DNA of 64,000 nt from assembly GCA_000697475.1 (NCBI GenBank), contig JNEU01000860.1, positions 1 to 64,000 of the forward strand, in the 5' to 3' direction. A program made the translations under genes and the position numbers. Below, one piece after another: positions 60,121-64,000 of the stretch (position 1 is the first letter of the stretch; each line of letters begins with the position of its first letter). This DNA is from Lichtheimia corymbifera B2541 (taxonomy: Eukaryota > Mucoromycota > Mucoromycetes > Mucorales > Lichtheimiaceae). The notes beneath the pieces are model-generated. The model searched no databases and was not told where the DNA came from. It saw nothing but the letters and a program-made list of their open reading frames with translations.

Positions 60121-61726
60121 ATGGATACACCCACATCCTCGTCCATTTTCTCCTTTTACGGACAAAGCCTGGATGAGGCTCGTCCTTTGCTCACTCAATC
60201 CACCGCTACATCTTATACCCGCGACGACAGTTGCTATGACCAACCCGTTGTTGAACATGAGGAGCGAATGGCAAAAGCTTCACCATTCAGTGGGATCAGT
60301 AACTTGTTGAATACTATTTTGGGTACTGGCGTGCTGGCCATGGTAAGAAGCTACATTTAAATATCATGGTCATATACATTCAATTGATAATAGGATGTAT
60401 TATATTATAGCCAGCAGCAGTAGCCACCGTTGGATTGATACCAGGCATGGTGTTGACATTATTTTCTGGCATCACTTCAGGTACAGGTCTGTACTTTTTA
60501 TCAGAATCAGCAGCACGTGTACAAGGCCGTCATGCCTCATTCTTTGCTGTCTCTCAGCTGACATGGCCAAGCGCTGCCATGTGGTTCGATACTGCCATTG
60601 CAATCAAGTGCTTTGGTGTAGCCGTCAGTTACTTGATTATTATTGGTGATCTCTTGCCGCTGGTAGGTTTGTTTAGTCATGCAAAAAGTGCACCAATGCG
60701 GTTTATCTCACCCACATGCACATATTGTTATTATACACAGGTCGTGCTTGCATTTGCATCTGAGCCAATCGCTGATACATCGCTCCTTCTGGACCGTCGT
60801 TTGTGGATCTTGGTTGTAATGGCTATACTTGCTCCTCTCAGTTATCTACGTACTCTTGATGCCTTACGCCATATTAGTGCTCTTGCCATAGTATCAGTCA
60901 TCTACCTTTGTGCCATCGTTGTCTACCATTACTTTACCCCTGGGTTATTACCAAAGCCAGAACAAGTCGACCTATGGCATATCACCCCTGGGATCTTTAG
61001 CAAGCTCCCTGTTTTTATCTTTGCTTTTACATGTCACCAGAATGTAAGTGGGGTTGTCAAGGAGATAACCAGAAAAACTCACGTGAAGCTGCATCTCCTT
61101 TTTGGAGATAGATTTTCACCGTGCATAACGAGTTGAAGGATAATAGTCGTCGATCGATGATTAAAGTCATCTTTTGGGCTATTGGATCAGCTGCTGCCGT
61201 TTACGAGCTGGTGGCCACAGTGGGTTATTTGAGCTTTGGTCGCAATGCTAAGGGCAACATCATTCTAGAATGTATGTCTATTACATATCACCTCCTTCAT
61301 ATTCTAACCTAACATCTGATAGATCCCCCAAGCCCATTTGTGGCAGGTGGTCGACTTGCTATCGTTATTTTGGTCATGTTGGGATATCCACTTCAACTGC
61401 ATCCATGCCGTGCATCATTTAGCAAGATATTAGAGTCGCTCAACATCCATCCACCAATGAAGCATTATACCACAACTACAGCTCTTGTCATTGGTACATT
61501 TATTATTGCCATCAGCGTATCACAACTTGATCTCGTGCTTGCATTTGTTGGATCTACCGGCTCAACTGCAATCTCATTCATTCTACCCGGCTTATTTTAT
61601 TACAAGCTACACCAGGATAAACCATGGACCTGTGGAAAGACAATTGCAGTCATCCTAGCAGCTTATGGTGTAGCAATCATGAGCGTTTGCTTAACGTTCA
61701 ATATCATCCGATTATTCACAGAATAG
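60121..61726 (+). CDS. Vacuolar amino-acid transporter, Avt5/6-like (AAAP/SLC38)
   Basis: Five exons: 60121-60342, 60411-60662, 60741-61043, 61112-61271, 61323-61726; 446 residues. AAAP transporters move neutral or acidic amino acids across the vacuolar membrane with protons. After a cytosolic tail of about 50 residues come about eleven membrane segments, starting with the diagnostic FSGISNLLNTILGTGVLAMP. Also seen are GITSGTGLYFLSESA, AIKCFGVAVSYLIIIGD, FIFAFTCHQNIFTVHNELKD, YELVATVGYLSFG, VMLGYPLQLHPCR and GSTGSTAISFILPGLFYY. CHQN-IF-VHNEL is characteristic of the Avt5/Avt6 and SLC38 group and is restored by splicing. The second intron (60663-60740) is 78 nt with no in-frame stop, so retention would insert 26 residues in a loop. 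Confidence 0.94.
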
Positions 61727-62046
61727 ACTTTCTTATATTATCAATAATACCAGCCAACACGCTAAAATGAAGATACCATTTCCCTTGACTATGTTTTATC
61801 ACGTGATGCATCCTATCTTTCCCCCCTGAAAAGTACCATGGCTTCAAACCAATTGCCCACACACTATTATCCACGCGATCCACGCCATCAATCATTCTCC
61901 CAACTGGATCTCATCATTGCTGTATCGGTACGACGTAAGGCAACAGTTGTATAAGGTGGAAACACGATCGATTTTTTATATATGTTCATAAGACTAGAGC
62001 ATATACAAAAATAGGATAAAGCGCTCCAATGGTCGTAAAAGCTCGT
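61727..62046. other. Convergent 3' regions of transporter and eL39 genes
   Basis: About 320 bp without a supported ORF. It holds both 3' UTRs. Confidence 0.5.
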
Positions 62047-62474
62047 TTAGATGTTGAGCTTGGTGTGGCGCCAGTTGCGACGCTTAGCGTTCCAGCTGTT
62101 GAAAGATATACGCATCAGAAACCATTACATACAATGCAGTCATTGAGTAGTTGAGCTTACCGGATCTTGGTGTCAGCCTTCATGCGGAACCAGTGGGGAA
62201 GAGGACGGTTCTGCTTTTGCTTCTTGGCAAGCTTGACCTTGGTGCGGAAAGACTTGTTGGAAGGCTATAGTAGAAGCACATGGCATACGTTAATCCACCT
62301 GTTAACTTGTTCATCCATCCCATATACGATGCATCCATCGTTATCCAAATCCATCCGTCACTCGTAACCGCTCCCTTCCATGTTGCCCACTACCTACCAT
62401 TATAGATGTTACCAACAGAAGAGGAGGTATGACCAAATGGCCGTCGTGAGCTGCTAAAGCACCCTGCTCACCAT
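62047..62474 (-). CDS. Ribosomal protein eL39
   Basis: Three exons: 62474-62472, 62264-62161 and 62095-62047; 51 residues, exactly the family length. eL39 lines the peptide exit tunnel of the 60S subunit. Sequence blocks: [35 protein letters not shown] and [15 protein letters not shown]. The first exon consists of the ATG alone, followed directly by a GTGAGC donor and a 207-nt intron; the rest of the protein starts at proline 2. A start-codon-only first exon occurs in several ribosomal protein genes. No other ATG upstream in frame would serve. The gene is too short to appear as an ordinary ORF. Confidence 0.95.
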
Positions 62475-62669
62475 AATTTCAAAACCCGACAATTCGGTAT
62501 CCGTCATTGGGCGATTATGTATAATAAAGAGAGAATATATTCATAAAAGATGTGATGATGGTGCATATATGAAATTGTTGAATGAACGTGAATAATGAAC
62601 ATTAGACTATAGGAACTTGCAGAATAAGGAAAAGGAAAAAGGACTCGAATGGGAATAATGGCAATCAAC

Positions 62670-64000
62670 TTATCGCCTTTTGAGTTGGGTTTCCATGGTT
62701 CGACGCTGTTGTCCAAGCCATGAGCTGGGTTGCAAGATCTTTGAAGTAACCAGCTCTTTATGCGTGCGACGTGCGACATCGTACCATGCGGATATCATAA
62801 GCTGTTGTTCTCTTCTTGCTTGTAGTCGCGTCTCACGTAGTTGTTTCTAAAAAGGGATGATGTTAGTACTCGAAACGCAATAATCCAAAGAGAAGTACGT
62901 ACCGTAAGTCGCTCGTTTTCTTCATCCCGGATAGCCAGCTCAGCCTTAAGAGATGCGACAGCTTCATCATAGTTGCCATCCGTATTGCCGCTCTTCATGC
63001 TCTTGACCATATTATCTTGCTGACGTATAAACTAATGGGAACAGGATTTAGTCACGTGTATCATTAAACCCATTTGTTATACCTACCTCGCGCATTTTCT
63101 TCATCTTGATTTGCATTTCACGTACGTCTTCTTGAAGTTGGATCGTTTGTTGTTGAAGCATAGCATTCTGCTGCTTAAGAGGTTCGTCGTCCTTGGCTTC
63201 AAATGCAGCAAGCGTCGCTTTCATCTCACTAGATAGCATTGTAAATCACAACCGATCAAAAAGAGAGCTGTTTTTTCCTATTCTTACCTATTCAAACGCT
63301 CCTTCTCCAATAGCTGATCCTTTTGCTCGATATTACCACCCATGAGCTTATCTTTCTCCAAGAGAAGCTTGTTGATATCTTGAAGCTGTTGCTTGGTTTG
63401 CTCCTCAAGTTCCTGAGATCGCTTTTCCATTTGCTTATAACGTTGTCGAAACTCGTCGGCATCGTCTCCTAGACCGAAATTGCCGTCTGCAATCTTCTTT
63501 TCAAGCGTATCTCTGGTCTCACGGAGCTCTTTGGCTTCTTTTTCGAGTTCAATGATCCGCAATCGAAGTGACATAGTATGCTGCGACTGGTCGAGTAATG
63601 CATCAGGGATATTCTCACGGATCCTTGACATCTCGCTCTGAAGTATATCACGCTCACGGGATGCAGCCAAGAATTTCTATGCAATTACGAAAAGATATAA
63701 GCACCAATTCTCATGGGTAATGCAATACACTCACCTTCTCATTCTCAAGTTTTCTTTGGTTGGCGTCTTCCAAGAGATGCTGTAATACGACTGCCCGTTG
63801 GTTGGCACCAGGACCAGCTGTTTCCTCTTGTAAAGTCTTTGCACGTCGTGAGGGTAATCGACCACTAGATGCATGTATGAGTATGAGCATGCCATTGGAG
63901 ATATCATGATTACTTACAGATCCGAGAGATTAGAGTCCTTGAGTGAATCTTCGAGCGTTTCTTCATATTCGACATCATCGATATCCATAGCATCATCGCC
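62670..64000 (-). CDS. Hook-like coiled-coil dynein adaptor, C-terminal part (5' end outside window)
   Basis: Six exons visible: from beyond 64000 to 63918, 63864-63735, 63676-63288, 63228-63087, 63031-62903, 62846-62670; 349 residues plus the missing N-terminus. Hook proteins join early endosomes (through FTS/FHIP) to dynein-dynactin. The visible part is almost all coiled coil: VVLQHLLEDANQRKLENEKK, FLAASRERDILQSEMSRIRE, ALLDQSQHTMSLRLRIIELE, MKATLAAFEAKDDEPLKQQN. It ends with the Hook-type tail EQQLMISAWYDVARRTHKEL, then SSWLGQQRRTME. The N-terminal HOOK (CH-like) domain must lie beyond position 64000. The call rests mainly on the tail and coil pattern; another coiled-coil scaffold is possible. 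Confidence 0.8.

Overview
The window is nuclear DNA of a filamentous fungus, most likely Mucoromycota (Mucorales-like). Evidence: many short spliceosomal introns (mostly about 45-80 nt, GTAAGT-like donors, short gaps between genes); fungal families (velvet factor, NDT80/PhoG factor, GATA-like-domain regulator, Atg26-type sterol glucosyltransferase, Hook, Avt-type transporter, eIF4G without a C-terminal MA3 domain); and genes that are rare or absent in Dikarya but expected in early-diverging fungi (phenylalanine hydroxylase, a CH/spectrin/GAS2 giant protein). The genus cannot be fixed from the sequence. I see no rRNA, no convincing tRNA, no CRISPR array and no intact autonomous transposon.

Layout. 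0-1.5 kb: non-coding edge with an old diverged tandem duplication. 1.5-3.9 kb (-): phenylalanine 4-hydroxylase and mitochondrial GrpE. 4.9-7.1 kb (+): TBL1/Sif2-type LisH-WD40 corepressor. 7.3-10.8 kb (-): VelB-like velvet factor and a GT49 glycosyltransferase-like type II membrane protein. 11.8-12.1 kb (+): CYSTM stress peptide. 12.4-13.2 kb (-): regulator with the AreA-type GATA-like domain. 14.6-20.9 kb (+): 2069-residue CH-CH-spectrin-GAS2 protein. 22.4-24.6 kb (+): NDT80-like factor. 25.3-26.6 kb (+): PRMT1. 27.0-29.1 kb (-): epsin. 29.6-31.5 kb (-): kelch protein. 32.2-33.6 kb: two small uncertain genes and unresolved ORFs. 34.3-34.7 kb (+): small SERTA-like protein. 36.5-37.6 kb (-): GRAM protein with a C-terminal membrane segment. 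39.5-43.9 kb (+): sterol glucosyltransferase Atg26 in 17 exons. 44.6-44.9 kb (+): second CYSTM peptide. 45.7-47.1 kb (-): intronless GT4 glycosyltransferase. 47.5-48.8 kb (-): HAD phosphatase of the Pho13/PGP type. 51.2-53.3 kb (+): F-box protein. 53.4-54.2 kb (-): OPA3-like mitochondrial protein. 54.5-58.5 kb (-): eIF4G. 60.1-61.7 kb (+): vacuolar amino-acid transporter. 62.0-62.5 kb (-): ribosomal protein eL39. 62.7 kb to the right edge (-): Hook-like coiled-coil protein, 5' end outside the window.

This is a mixed housekeeping neighbourhood rather than a pathway cluster. Some neighbours share themes: four transcription or chromatin regulators (TBL1, VelB-like, GATA-like, NDT80) lie within 20 kb, and a GRAM membrane protein sits head-to-head with the GRAM-PH-GRAM sterol glucosyltransferase. 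The most unusual items are the spectraplakin-like architecture in a fungus, the SERTA-like protein, a GT49-like protein that has lost its DxD metal site, microexons of 3, 11 and 16 nt, two decayed palindromic (MITE-like) intergenic elements, and a long structured intron in the NDT80 gene that may host an RNA. Exon coordinates were derived by hand from GT/AG signals and reading-phase continuity; no transcript data were available.
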